Source: Antitrichia curtipendula
Taxonomy: Eukaryota; Streptophyta; Bryopsida; Hypnales; Leucodontaceae
NCBI GenBank assembly: GCA_951230915.1
Contig: OX579637.1
Location: 26,102,001-26,166,000 of the forward strand
Length of the DNA: 64,000 nucleotides
Direction of reading: 5' to 3'
Position numbers and translations under genes: made by a program. The notes below the pieces were generated by a model, which worked only from the letters and a program-made list of their open reading frames with translations, made no database searches and had not been told where the DNA came from. Position 1 is the stretch's first letter. Every line of letters starts with the position of its first letter. This document shows positions 9,791 through 24,558 of the stretch, piece by piece.

Positions 9791-12104
9791 GCACAAAATA
9801 AATAATTTTGTGCATTCTAATACTTGAGGGTGTTTACAACTTTTACAACTTTCTACAAGTCACTTTCAAAGTGGAATTCTATGACATTAGATGTTGAGGC
9901 CACGAAACTACAGGTTCAGTTTAATTCTGATTCTTTTGTTATTCACGTGAGGGTGGATTCAATGCTACGCACAAAATAAATATTTTTGTACATTCTATTG
10001 CTTGAGGTTTTTTACAACTCTTACAACTTTCTTCAAGTCACTTTGAAAGTGGAATTCTATGACATTAGATGTGGAGGCCACGAAACTACAGGTTCAGTTT
10101 AATTCCGATTCTTTTATTATTCACGTGAGGGTGGATTCAATGCTACGCACAAATTAAATATTTTTGTGCATTCTAATACTTGAGGGTGTTTACAACTTTC
10201 ACAACTTTCTTCAAGTCACTTTGAAAGTGGAATTCTATGACATTAGATGTGGAGGCCACGAAACTACAGGTTCAGTTTAATTCCGATTTTTTTATTATTC
10301 ACGTGAGGGTGGATTCAATGCTACGCACAAAATAAATATTTTTGTGCATTCTAATACTTGAGGGTGTTTACAACTTTTACAACTTTCTTCAAGTCACTTT
10401 GAAAGTGGAATTCTATGACATTAGATGTGGACGCCAGAAAACTACAGGTTCAGTTTAATTCCGATTCTTTTATTATTCACGTGAGGGTGGATTCAATGCT
10501 ACGCACAAAATAAATATTTTTGTGCATTCTAATACTTGAGGGTGTTTACAACTTTTACAACTTTCTACAAGTCACTCTCAAAGTGGAATTCTATGACATT
10601 AGATGTGGAGGCCACGAAACTACAGGTTCAGTTTAATTCCGATTCTTTTATTATTCACGTGAGGGTGGATTCAATGCTACGCACAAATTAAATATTTTTG
10701 TGCATTCTAATACTTGAGGGTGTTTACAACTTTCACAACTTTCTTCAAGTCACTTTGAAAGTGGAATTCTATGACATTAGATGTGGAGGCCAGAAAACTA
10801 CAGGTTCAGTTTAATTCCGATTCTTTTATTATTCACGTGAGGGTGGATTCAATGCTACGCACAAAATAAATATTTTTGTGCATTCTAATACTTGAGGGTG
10901 TTTACAACTTTTACAACTTTCTACAAGTCACTTTGAAAGTGGAATTCTATGACATTAGATGTGGAGGACACGAAACTCCAGGTTCAGTTTAATTCCGATT
11001 CTTTTATTATTCACGTGAGGGTGGATTCAATGCTACGCACAACTTAAATATTTTTGTGCATTCTAATACTTGAGGGTGTTTACAACTTTCACAACTTTCT
11101 ACAAGTCACTTTCAAAGTGGAATTCTATGACATTAGATGTGTAGGCCACGAAACTTCAGGTTCAGTTTAATTCCGATTCTTTTATTATTCACGTGAGGGT
11201 GGATTCAATGCTACGCACAAAATAAATAATTTTGTGCATTCTAATACTTGAGGGTGTTTACAACTTTTACAACTTTCTACAAGTCACTTTCAAAGTGGAA
11301 TTCTATGACATTAGATGTTGAGGCCACGAAACTACAGGTTCAGTTTAATTCTGATTCTTTTGTTATTCACGTGAGGGTGGATTCAATGCTACGCACAAAA
11401 TAAATATTTTTGTACATTCTATTGCTTGAGGTTTTTTACAACTCTTACAACTTTCTTCAAGTCACTTTGAAAGTGGAATTCTATGACATTAGATGTGGAG
11501 GCCACGAAACTACAGGTTCAGTTTAATTCCGATTCTTTTATTATTCACGTGAGGGTGGATTCAATGCTACGCACAAATTAAATATTTTTGTGCATTCTAA
11601 TACTTGAGGGTGTTTACAACTTTCACAACTTTCTTCAAGTCACTTTGAAAGTGGAATTCTATGACATTAGATGTGGAGGCCACGAAACTACAGGTTCAGT
11701 TTAATTCCGATTTTTTTATTATTCACGTGAGGGTGGATTCAATGCTACGCACAAAATAAATATTTTTGTGCATTCTAATACTTGAGGGTGTTTACAACTT
11801 TTACAACTTTCTTCAAGTCACTTTGAAAGTGGAATTCTATGACATTAGATGTGGACGCCAGAAAACTACAGGTTCAGTTTAATTCCGATTCTTTTATTAT
11901 TCACGTGAGGGTGGATTCAATGCTACGCACAAAATAAATATTTTTGTGCATTCTAATACTTGAGGGTGTTTACAACTTTTACAACTTTCTACAAGTCACT
12001 TTCAAAGTGGAATTCTATGACATTAGATGTGGAGGCCACGAAACTACAGGTTCAGTTTAATTCCGATTCTTTTATTATTCACGTGAGGGTGGATTCAATG
12101 CTAC
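9257..12104. repeat. 8-mer HOR (1424 bp), two tandem copies
   Basis: Copies start at 9257 and 10681 and share all eight units in order, including the rare AAATAATTTTG unit (9791, 11215) and the GTACATTCTATTGCTTGAGGTTT unit (9969, 11393). A visible difference is CACTCTCAAAG at 10574 against CACTTTCAAAG in the second copy. The first four units overlap the end of the preceding hexamer, so the two HORs share a register. Confidence 0.8.
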
Positions 12105-15100
12105 GCACAAAATAAATATTCTTGTGCATTCTAATATTTGAGGGTGTTTACAACTTTTACAACTTTCTACAAGTCACTTTCAAAGTGGAATTCTATGACA
12201 TTAGATGTTGAGGCCACGAAACTACAGGTTCAGTTTAATTCTGATTCTTTTGTTATTCACGTGAGGGTGGATTCAATGCTACGCACAAAATAAATATTTT
12301 TGTACATTCTATTGCTTGAGGTTTTTTACAACTCTTACAACTTTCTTCAAGTCACTTTCAAAGTGGAATTCTATGACATTAGATGTGGAGGCCACGAAAC
12401 TCCAGGTTCAGTTTAATTCCGATTCTTTTATTATTCACGTGAGGGTGGATTCAATGCTACGCACAAAATAAATATTTTTGTGCATTCTAATACTTGAGGG
12501 TGTTTACAACTTCTACAACTTTCTTCAAGTCACTTTGAAAGTGACATTCTATGACATTAGATGTGGAGGCCACGAAACTACAGGTTCAGTTTAATTCCGA
12601 TTCTTTTATTATTCACGTGAGGGTGGATTCAATGCTACGCACAAAATAAATGTTTTTGTGCATTCTAATACTTGAGGGTGTTTACAACTTTTACAACTTT
12701 CTACAAGTCACTTTCAAAGTGGAATTCTATGACATTAGATGTGGAGGCCACGAAACTCCAGGTTCAGTTTAATTCCGATTCTTTTATTATTCACGTGAGG
12801 GTGGATTCAATGCTACGCACAACTTAAATATTTTTGTGCATTCTAATACTTGAGGGTGGTTAAAACTCTTACAACTTTCTTCAAGTCACTTTCAAAGTGG
12901 AATACTATGACATTAGATGTGGAGGCCACGAAACTACAGGTTCAGTTTAATTCCGATTCTTTTATTATTCACGTGAGGGTGGATTCAATGCTACGCACAA
13001 ATTAAATATTTTTGTGCATTCTAATACTTGAGGGTGTTTACAACTTTCACAACTTTCTTCAAGTCACTTTGAAAGTGGAATTCTATGACATTAGATGTGG
13101 AGGCCACGAAACTACAGGTTCAGTTTAATTCCGATTTTTTTATTATTCACGTGAGGGTGGATTCAATGCTACGCACAAAATAAATATTTTTGTGCATTCT
13201 AATACTTGAGGGTGTTTACAACTTTTACAACTTTCTTCAAGTCACTTTGAAAGTGGAATTCTATGACATTAGATGTGGACGCCAGAAAACTACAGGTTCA
13301 GTTTAATTCCGATTCTTTTATTATTCACGTGAGGGTGGATTCAATGCTACGCACAAAATAAATATTTTTGTGCATTCTAATACTTGAGGGTGTTTACAAC
13401 TTTTACAACTTTCTACAAGTCACTTTCAAAGTGGAATTCTATGACATTAGATGTGGAGGCCACGAAACTACAGGTTCAGTTTAATTCCGATTCTTTTATT
13501 ATTCACGTGAGGGTGGATTCAATGCTACGCACAAAATAAATATTCTTGTGCATTCTAATACTTGAGGGTGTTTACAACTTTTACAACTTTCTACAAGTCA
13601 CTTTCAAAGTGGAATTCTATGACATTAGATGTTGAGGCCACGAAACTACAGTTTCAGTTTAATTCCGATTCTTTTATTATTCACGTGAGAGTGGATTCAA
13701 TGCTACGCACAAAATAAATATTTTTGTGCATTCTAATACTTGAGGGTGTTTACAACTTTTACAACTTTCTACAAGTCACTTTCAAAGTGGAATTCTATGA
13801 CATTAGATGTGGAGGCCACGAAACTCCAGGTTTAGTTTAATTCCGATTCTTTTATTATTCACGTGAGGGTGGATTCAATGCTACGCACAACTTAAATATT
13901 TTTGTGCATTCTAATACTTGAGGGTGTTTACAACTTTCACAACTTTCTACAAGTCACTTTGAAAGTGGAATTCTATGACATTAGATGTGTAGGCCACGAA
14001 ACTACAGGTTCAGTTTAATTCCGATTCTTTTATTATTCACGTGAGGGTGGATTCAATGCTACGCACAAAATAAATATTTTAGTGCATTCTAATACTTGAG
14101 GGTGTTTACAACTTTCACAACTTTCTACAAGTCACTTTCAAAGTGGAATTCTATGACATTAGATGTGTAGGCCACGAAACTACAGGTTCAGTTTAATTCC
14201 GATTCTTTTGTTATTCACGTGAGGGTGGATTCAATGCTACGCACAAAATAAATATTTTTGTACATTCTATTGCTTGAGGTTTTTTACAACTCTTACAACT
14301 TTCTTCAAGTCACTTTCAAAGTGGAATTCTATGACATTAGATGTGCAGGCCACGAAACTACAGGTTCAGTTTAATTCCGATTCTTTTATTATTCACGTGA
14401 GGGTGGATTCAATGCTACGCACAAAATAAATATTTTTGTGCATTCTAATACTTGAGGGTTTTTACAACTTTCACAACTTTCTACAAGTCACTTTCAAAGT
14501 GGAATTCTATGACATTAGATGTGGAGGCCACGAAACTACAAGTTCAGTTTAATCCGATTCTTTTATTATTCACGTGACGGTGGATTCAATGCTACGCACA
14601 ACTTAAATATTTTTGTGCATTCTAATACTTGAGGGTGGTTACAACTCTTACAACTTTCTTCAAGTCACTTTCAAAGTGGAATTCTATGACATTAGATGTG
14701 GAGGCCACGAAACTACAGGTTCAGCTTAATTCCGATTCTTTTATTATTCACGTGAGGGTGGATTCAATGCTACGCACAAAATAAATATTTTTGTGCATTC
14801 TAATACTTGAGGGTGTTTACAACTTTTACAACTTTCTTCAAGTCACTTTGAAAGTGGAATTCTATGACATTAGATGTGGAGGCCACGAAACTACAGGTTC
14901 AGTTTAATTCCGATTCTTTTATTATTCACGTGAGGGTGGATTCAATGCTACGCACATAATAAATCTTTTTGTGCATTCTAATACTTGAGGGTGTTTACAA
15001 CTTTTACAACTTTCTACAAGTCACTTTCAAAGTGGAATTCTATGACATTAGATATGGAGGCCACGATACTACAGGTTCAGTTTAATTCCGATTCTTTTAT

Positions 15101-16731
15101 TATTCACGTGAGGGTGGATTCAATGCTACGCAGAAAATAAATATTTTTGTGCATTCTAATACTTGAGGGTGTTTACAACTTTTACAACTTTCTACAAGTC
15201 ACTTTCAAAGTGGAATTCTATGGCATTAGATGTGGAGGCCACGAAACTACAGGTTCAGTTTAATTCCGATTCTTTTGTTATTCACGTGAGGGTGGATTCA
15301 ATGCTACGCAAACAATAAATATTTTTGTATATTCTATTGCTTGAGGGTTTTTCCAACTCTTACAACTTTCTTCAAGTCACCTTGAAAGTGGAATTCTATG
15401 ACATTAGATGTGGAGGCCACGAAACTCCAGGTTCAGTTTAATTCCGATTCTTTTATTATTCACGTGAGGGTGGATTCAATGCTACGCACAACTTAAATAT
15501 TTTTGTGCATTCTAATACTTGAGGGTTTTTACAACTTTCACAACTTTCTACAAGTCACTTTCAAAGTGGAATTCTATGACATTAGATGTGGAGGCCACGA
15601 AACTACAGGTTCAGTTTAATTCCGATTCTTTTATTATTCACGTGAGGGTGGATTCAGTGCTATGCACAAAATAAATATTTTTGTGCATTCTAATACTTGA
15701 GGGTGGTTACAACTCTTACAACTTTCTACAAGTCACTTTCAAAGTGGAATTCTATGATATTAGATGTGGAGGCCACGAAACTACAAGTTCAGTTTAATTC
15801 CGATTCTTTTGTTATTCACGTGAGGGTGGAGTCAATGCTACGCACAAAATAAATATTTTTGTACATTCTATTGCTTGAGGGTTTTTACAACTCTTACAAC
15901 TTTCTTCAAGTCACTTTCAAAGTGGAATTCTATGACATTAGATGTGGAGGCCACGAAACTACAAGTTCAGTTTAATTCCGATTCTTTTGTTATTCACGTG
16001 AGGGTGGAGTCAATGCTACGCACAAAATAAATATTTTTGTACATTCTATTGCTTGAGGGTTTTTACAACTCTTACAACTTTCTTCAAGTCACTTTCAAAG
16101 TGGAATTCTATGACATTAGATGTGGAGGCCACGAAACTACAGGTTCAGTTTAATTCCGATTCTTTTATTATTCACGTGAGGGTGGATTCAATGCTACGCA
16201 CAAAATAAATATTTTTGTGCATTCTAATACTTGAGGGTGGTTAAAACTCTTACAACTTTCTTCAAGTCACTTTCAAAGTGGAATACTATGACATTAGATG
16301 TGGAGGCCACGAAACTACAGGTTCAGTTTAATTCCGATTCTTTTATTATTCACGTGAGGGTGGATTCAATGCTACGCACAAATTAAATATTTTTGTGCAT
16401 TCTAATACTTGAGGGTGTTTACAACTTTCACAACTTTCTTCAAGTCACTTTGAAAGTGGAATTCTATGACATTAGATGTGGAGGCCAGAAAACTACAGGT
16501 TCAGTTTAATTCCGATTTTTTTATTATTCACGTGAGGGTGGATTCAATGCTACGCACAAAATAAATATTTTTGTGCATTCTAATACTTGAGGGTGGTTAC
16601 AACTCTTACAACTTTCTTCAAGTCACATTCAAAGTGGAATTCTATGACATTAGATGTGGAGGCCACGAAACTACAGGTTCAGTTTAATTCCGATTCTTTT
16701 ATTATTCACGTGAGGGTGGATTCAATGCTAC

Positions 16732-18689
16732 GCACAAAATAAATATTTTTGTGCATTCTAATACTTGAGGGTGTTTAGAACTTTTACAACTTTCTACAAG
16801 TCACTTTCAAAGTGCAATTCTATGACATTAGATGTGGAGGCCACGAAACTACAGGTTCAGTTTAATTCCGATTCTTTTATTATTCACGTGAGGGTGGATT
16901 CAATGCTACGCACAAAATAAATATTCTTGTGCATTCTAATACTTGAGGGTGTTTACAACTTTTACAACTTTCTACAAGTCACTTTCAAAGTGGAATTCTA
17001 TGACATTAGATGTTGAGGCCACGAAACTACAGGTTCAGTTTAATTCCGATTCTTTTATTATTCACGTGAGGGTGGATTCAATGCTACGCACAAAATAAAT
17101 ATTTTTGTGCATTCTAATACTTGAGGGTGTTTACAACTTTTACAACTTTCTACAAGTCACTTTGAAAGTGGAATTCTATGACATTAGATGTGGAGGACAC
17201 GAAACTCCAGGTTCAGTTTAATTCCGATTCTTTTATTATTCACGTGAGGGTGGATTCAATGCTACGCACAACTTAAATATTTTTGTGCATTCTAATACTT
17301 GAGGGTGTTTACAACTTTCACAACTTTCTACAAGTCACTTTCAAAGTGGAATTCTATGACATTAGATGTGTAGGCCACGAAACTTCAGGTTCAGTTTAAT
17401 TCCGATTCTTTTATTATTCACGTGAGGGTGGATTCAATGCTACGCACAAAATAAATATTTTTGTGCATTCTAATACTTGAGGGTGTTTACAACTTTTACA
17501 ACTTTCTACAAGTCACTTTCAAAGTGGAATTCTATGACATTAGATGTTGAGGCCACGAAACTACAGGTTCAGTTTAATTCTGATTCTTTTGTTATTCACG
17601 TGAGGGTGGATTCAATGCTACGCACAAAATAAATATTTTTGTACATTCTATTGCTTGAGGGTTTTTACAACTCTTACAACTTTCTTCAAGTCACTTTCAA
17701 AGTGGAATTCTATGACATTAGATGTGGAGGCCACGAAACTCCAGGTTCAGTTTAATTCCGATTCTTTTATTATTCACGTGAGGGTGGATTCAATGCTACG
17801 CACAAAATAAATATTTTTGTGCATTCTAATACTTGAGGGTGTTTACAACTTTTACAACTTTCTACAAGTCACTTTCAAAGTGGAATTCTATGACATTAGA
17901 TGTGGAGGCCACGAAACTACAGGTTCAGTTTAATTCCGATTCTTTTATTATTCACGTGAGGGTGGATTCAATGCTACGCACAAAATAAATATTCTTGTGC
18001 ATTCTAATACTTGAGGGTGTTTACAACTTTTACAACTTTCTACAAGTCACTTTCAAAGTGGAATTCTATGACATTAGATGTTGAGGCCACGAAACTACAG
18101 GTTCAGTTTAATTCCGATTCTTTTATTATTCACGTGAGGGTGGATTCAATGCTACGCACAAAATAAATATTTTTGTGCATTCTAATACTTGAGGGTGTTT
18201 ACAACTTTTACAACTTTCTACAAGTCACTTTCAAAGTGGAATTCTATGACATTAGATGTGGAGGCCACGAAACTCCAGGTTCAGTTTAATTCCGATTCTT
18301 TTATTATTCACGTGAGGGTGGATTCAATGCTACGCACAACTTAAATATTTTTGTGCATTCTAATACTTGAGGGTGTTTACAACTTTCACAACTTTCTACA
18401 AGTCACTTTCAAAGTGGAATTCTATGACATTAGATGTGTAGGCCACGAAACTTCAGGTTCAGTTTAATTCCGATTCTTTTATTATTCACGTGAGGGTGGA
18501 TTCAATGCTACGCACAAAATAAATATTTTTGTGCATTCTAATACTTGAGGGTGTTTACAACTTTTACAACTTTCTACAAGTCACTTTCAAAGTGGAATTC
18601 TATGACATTAGATGTTGAGGCCACGAAACTACAGGTTCAGTTTAATTCTGATTCTTTTATTATTCACGTGAGGGTGGATTCAATGCTAC
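16732..18689. repeat. 6-mer HOR (1068 bp), two tandem copies in zone II
   Basis: Units at 16732, 16910, 17088, 17266, 17444 and 17622 are followed in the same order by 17800, 17978, 18156, 18334 and 18512. Markers are AAATATTCTTGTGC with GTTGAGG, GTGTAGG with ACTTCAGG, and TTTAATTCTGATTC. The third units differ (GGAGGACACG with G-dyad against GGAGGCCACG with C-dyad), and the ATTGC position at 17622 is not followed by a matching unit at 18690. Confidence 0.7.
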
Positions 18690-19575
18690 GCACAAAATAA
18701 ATATTTTTGTGCATTCTAATACTTGAGGGTGTTTACAACTTTCACAACTTTCTACAAGTCACTTTCAAAGTGGAATTCTATGACATTAGATGTGGAGGCC
18801 ACGAAACTACAGGTTCAGTTTAATCCGATTCTTTTATTATTCACGTGACGGTGGATTCAATGCTACGCACAACTTAAATATTTTTGTGCATTCTAATACT
18901 TGAGGGTGGTTACAACTCTTACAACTTTCTTCAAGTCACTTTCAAAGTGGAATTCTATGACATTAGATGTGGAGGCCACGAAACTACAGGTTCAGTTTAA
19001 TCCGATTCTTTTATTATTCACGTGACGGTGGATTCAATGCTACGCACAACTTAAATATTTTTGTGCATTCTAATACTTGAGGGTGTTTACAACTTTTACA
19101 ACTTTCTACAAGTCACTTTCAAAGTGGAATTCTATGACATTAGATGTTGAGGCCACGAAACTACAGGTTCAGTTTAATTCTGATTCTTTTATTATTCACG
19201 TGAGGGTGGATTCAATGCTACGCACAAAATAAATATTCTTGTGCATTCTAATACTTGAGGGTGTTTACAACTTTCACAACTTTCTACAAGTCACTTTCAA
19301 AGTGGAATTCTATGACATTAGATGTGGAGGCCACGAAACTACAGGTTCAGTTTAATCCGATTCTTTTATTATTCACGTGACGGTGGATTCAATGCTACGC
19401 ACAACTTAAATATTTTTGTGCATTCTAATACTTGAGGGTGGTTACAACTCTTACAACTTTCTTCAAGTCACTTTCAAAGTGGAATTCTATGACATTAGAT
19501 GTGGAGGCCACGAAACTACAGGTTCAGTTTAATCCGATTCTTTTATTATTCACGTGACGGTGGATTCAATGCTAC
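18690..19575. repeat. Cluster of 177-bp units with linked GACGG
   Basis: Units starting 18690, 18867, 19222 and 19399 each lack one T in TTTAATTCCG and carry ACGTGACGGTGG instead of ACGTGAGGGTGG. The 18690/18867 pair and the 19222/19399 pair alternate the same two unit types, separated by the unit at 19044, which indicates a local three-unit duplication (18690-19221 against 19222-19753). Confidence 0.7.
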
Positions 19576-19753
19576 GCACAACTTAAATATTTTTGTGCAT
19601 TCTAATACTTGAGGGTGGTTACAACTCTTACAACTTTCTTCAAGTCACTTTCAAAGTGGAATTCTATGACATTAGATGTGGAGGCCACGAAACTACAGGT
19701 TCAGTTTAATTCCGATTCTTTTATTATTCACGTGAGGGTGGATTCAATGCTAC

Positions 19754-22700
19754 GCAGAAAATAAATATTTTTGTGCATTCTAATACTTGAGGGTGTTTAC
19801 AACTTTTACAACTTTCTACAAGTCACTTTCAAAGTGGAATTCTATGACATTAGATGTGGAGGCCACGAAACTACAAGTTCAGTTTAATTCCGATTCTTTT
19901 GTTATTCACGTGAGGGTGGATTCAATGCTACGCAAACAATAAATATTTTTGTATATTCTATTGCTTGAGGGTTTTTCCAACTCTTACAACTTTCTTCAAG
20001 TCACTTTGAAAGTGGAATTCTATGACATTAGATGTGGAGGCCACGAAACTCCAGGTTCAGTTTAATTCCGATTCTTTTATTATTCACGTGAGGGTGGATT
20101 CAATGCTACGCACAACTTAAATATTTTTGTGCATTCTAATACTTGAGGGTTTTTACAACTTTCACAACTTTCTACAAGTCACTTTCAAAGTGGAATTCTA
20201 TGACATTAGATGTGGAGGCCACGAAACTACAGGTTCAGTTTAATTCCGATTCTTTTATTATTCACGTGAGGGTGGATTCAGTGCTATGCACAAAATAAAT
20301 ATTTTTGTGCATTCTAATACTTGAGGGTGGTTACAACTCTTACAACTTTCTACAAGTCACTTTCAAAGTGGAATTCTATGATATTAGATGTGGAGGCCAC
20401 GAAACTACAAGTTCAGTTTAATTCCGATTCTTTTGTTATTCACGTGAGGGTGGAGTCAATGCTACGCACAAAATAAATATTTTTGTGCATTCTAATACTT
20501 GAGGGTGTTTACAACTTTTACAACTTTATACAAGTCACTTTCAAAGTGGAATTCTATGACATTAGATGTGGAGGCCACGAAACTACAGGTTCAGTTTAAT
20601 TCCGATTCTTTTATTATTCACGTGAGGGTGGATTCAATGCTACGCACAAAATAAATATTCTTGTGCATTCTAATACTTGAGGGTGTTTACAACTTTTACA
20701 ACTTTCTACAAGTCACTTTCAAAGTGGAATTCTATGACATTAGATGTGGAGGCCACGAAACTACAGGTTCAGTTTAATTCCGATTCTTTTATTATTCACG
20801 TGAGGGTGGATTCAATGCTACGCACAAAATAAATATTTTTGTGCATTCTAATACTTGAGGGTGTTTACAACTTTTACAACTTTCTACAAGTCACTTTGAA
20901 AGTGGAATTCTATGACATTAGATGTGGAGGACACGAAACTCCAGGTTCAGTTTAATTCCGATTCTTTTATTATTCACGTGAGGGTGGATTCAATGCTACG
21001 CACAACTTAAATATTTTTGTGCATTCTAATACTTGAGGGTTTTTACAACTTTCACAACTTTCTACAAGTCACTTTCAAAGTGGAATTCTATGACATTAGA
21101 TGTGTAGGCCACGAAACTTCAGGTTCAGTTTAATTCCGATTCTTTTATTATTCACGTGAGGGTGGATTCAATGCTACGCACAAAATAAATATTTTTGTGC
21201 ATTCTAATACTTGAGGGTGTTTACAACTTTTACAACTTTCTACAAGTCACTTTCAAAGTGGAATTCTATGACATTAGATGTTGAGGCCACGAAACTACAG
21301 GTTCAGTTTAATTCTGATTCTTTTGTTATTCACGTGAGGGTGGATTCAATGCTACGCACAAAATAAATATTTTTGTACATTCTATTGCTTGAGGGTTTTT
21401 ACAACTCTTACAACTTTCTTCAAGTCACTTTCAAAGTGGAATTCTATGACATTAGATGTGGAGGCCACGAAACTCCAGGTTCAGTTTAATTCCGATTCTT
21501 TTATTATTCACGTGAGGGTGGATTCAATGCTACGCAGAAAATAAATATTTTTGTGCATTCTAATACTTGAGGGTGTTTACAACTTTCACAACTTTCTTCA
21601 AGTCACTTTGAAAGTGGAATTCTATGACATTAGATGTGGACGCCAGAAAACTACAGGTTCAGTTTAATTCCGATTCTTTTATTATTCACGTGAGGGTGGA
21701 TTCAATGCTACGCACAAAATAAATATTTTTGTGCATTCTAATACTTGAGGGTGTTTACAACTTTTACAACTTTCTACAAGTCACTTTCAAAGTGGAATTC
21801 TATGACATTAGATGTGGAGGCCACGAAACTACAGGTTCAGTTTAATCCGATTCTTTTATTATTCACGTGACGGTGGATTCAATGCTACGCACAACTTAAA
21901 TATTTTTGTGCATTCTAATACTTGAGGGTGGTTACAACTCTTACAACTTTCTTCAAGTCACTTTCAAAGTGGAATTCTATGACATTAGATGTGGAGGCCA
22001 CGAAACTACAGGTTCAGTTTAATTCCGATTCTTTTATTATTCACGTGAGGGTGGATTCAATGCTACGCACAAAATAAATATTTTTGTGCATTCTAATACT
22101 TGAGGGTGTTTACAACTTTTACAACTTTCTACAAGTCACTTTGAAAGTGGAATTCTATGACATTAGATGTGGAGGCCACGAAACTACAGGTTCAGTTTAA
22201 TTCCGATTCTTTTATTATTCACGTGAGGGTGGATTCAATGCTACGCACATAATAAATCTTTTTGTGCATTCTAATACTTGAGGGTGTTTACAACTTTTAC
22301 AACTTTCTACAAGTCACTTTCAAAGTGGAATTCTATGACATTAGATATGGAGGCCACGAAACTACAGGTTCAGTTTAATTCCGATTCTTTTATTATTCAC
22401 GTGAGGGTGGATTCAATGCTACGCAGAAAATAAATATTTTTGTGCATTCTAATACTTGAGGGTGTTTACAACTTTTACAACTTTCTACAAGTCACTTTCA
22501 AAGTGGAATTCTATGACATTAGATGTGGAGGCCACGAAACTACAAGTTCAGTTTAATTCCGATTCTTTTGTTATTCACGTGAGGGTGGATTCAATGCTAC
22601 GCAAACAATAAATATTTTTGTATATTCTATTGCTTGAGGGTTTTTCCAACTCTTACAACTTTCTTCAAGTCACTTTGAAAGTGGAATTCTATGACATTAG

Positions 22701-24558
22701 ATGTGGAGGCCACGAAACTCCAGGTTCAGTTTAATTCCGATTCTTTTATTATTCACGTGAGGGTGGATTCAATGCTACGCACAACTTAAATATTTTTGTG
22801 CATTCTAATACTTGAGGGTTTTTACAACTTTCACAACTTTCTACAAGTCACTTTCAAAGTGGAATTCTATGACATTAGATGTGGAGGCCACGAAACTACA
22901 GGTTCAGTTTAATTCCGATTCTTTTATTATTCACGTGAGGGTGGATTCAGTGCTATGCACAAAATAAATATTTTTGTGCATTCTAATACTTGAGGGTGGT
23001 TACAACTCTTACAACTTTCTACAAGTCACTTTCAAAGTGGAATTCTATGATATTAGATGTGGAGGCCACGAAACTACAAGTTCAGTTTAATTCCGATTCT
23101 TTTGTTATTCACGTGAGGGTGGAGTCAATGCTACGCACAAAATAAATATTTTTGTGCATTCTAATACTTGAGGGTGTTTACAACTTTTACAACTTTCTAC
23201 AAGTCACTTTCAAAGTGGAATTCTATGACATTAGATGTGGAGGCCACGAAACTACAGGTTCAGTTTAATTCCGATTCTTTTATTATTCACGTGAGGGTGG
23301 ATTCAATGCTACGCACAAAATAAATATTCTTGTGCATTCTAATACTTGAGGGTGTTTACAACTTTTACAACTTTCTACAAGTCACTTTCAAAGTGGAATT
23401 CTATGACATTAGATGTGGAGGCCACGAAACTACAGGTTCAGTTTAATTCCGATTCTTTTATTATTCACGTGAGGGTGGATTCAATGCTACGCACAAAATA
23501 AATATTTTTGTGCATTCTAATACTTGAGGGTGTTTACAACTTTTACAACTTTCTACAAGTCACTTTGAAAGTGGAATTCTATGACATTAGATGTGGAGGA
23601 CACGAAACTCCAGGTTCAGTTTAATTCCGATTCTTTTATTATTCACGTGAGGGTGGATTCAATGCTACGCACAACTTAAATATTTTTGTGCATTCTAATA
23701 CTTGAGGGTGTTTACAACTTTCACAACTTTCTACAAGTCACTTTCAAAGTGGAATTCTATGACATTAGATGTGTAGGCCACGAAACTTCAGGTTCAGTTT
23801 AATTCCGATTCTTTTATTATTCACGTGAGGGTGGATTCAATGCTACGCACAAAATAAATATTTTTGTGCATTCTAATACTTGAGGGTGTTTACAACTTTT
23901 ACAACTTTCTACAAGTCACTTTCAAAGTGGAATTCTATGACATTAGATGTTGAGGCCACGAAACTACAGGTTCAGTTTAATTCTGATTCTTTTGTTATTC
24001 ACGTGAGGGTGGATTCAATGCTACGCACAAAATAAATATTTTTGTACATTCTATTGCTTGAGGGTTTTTACAACTCTTACAACTTTCTTCAAGTCACTTT
24101 CAAAGTGGAATTCTATGACATTAGATGTGGAGGCCACGAAACTCCAGGTTCAGTTTAATTCCGATTCTTTTATTATTCACGTGAGGGTGGATTCAATGCT
24201 ACGCAGAAAATAAATATTTTTGTGCATTCTAATACTTGAGGGTGTTTACAACTTTCACAACTTTCTTCAAGTCACTTTGAAAGTGGAATTCTATGACATT
24301 AGATGTGGACGCCAGAAAACTACAGGTTCAGTTTAATTCCGATTCTTTTATTATTCACGTGAGGGTGGATTCAATGCTACGCACAAAATAAATATTTTTG
24401 TGCATTCTAATACTTGAGGGTGTTTACAACTTTTACAACTTTCTACAAGTCACTTTCAAAGTGGAATTCTATGACATTAGATGTGGAGGCCACGAAACTA
24501 CAGGTTCAGTTTAATTCCGATTCTTTTATTATTCACGTGAGGGTGGATTCAATGCTAC
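19754..24558. repeat. Long HOR with 2669-bp period, two copies
   Basis: Twelve consecutive units from 19754 (GCAGAAAAT, GCAAACAAT, CAGTGCTAT junction and so on to 21712) recur in order from 22423 to 24381. The offset is 2669 bp, fifteen units minus one base because one 177-bp unit lies between. Small differences include the CTTTATACAAG variant near 20524 and the GGGTTTTTAC against GGGTGTTTAC allele in the units at 21000 and 23669. The left edge also relates to 15130-15841. Confidence 0.8.

Larger units (their letters stand above)
1..14418. repeat. Zone I: short HORs, G-dyad and CCAGAAAAC alleles
   Basis: Eighty-one units, all exactly 178 bp. Distinguishing alleles are AAATTAAAT at the unit start, the G-centred dyad, GGACGCC or GGAGGCC followed by AGAAAAC, GTGGTTAAAACTC coupled to GAATACTATG, TTTTAATATT, and a run of T in GATTTTTTTATT. 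Allele combinations recur with periods of 6, 7 and 8 units. No gene or foreign insert is visible. Confidence 0.8.
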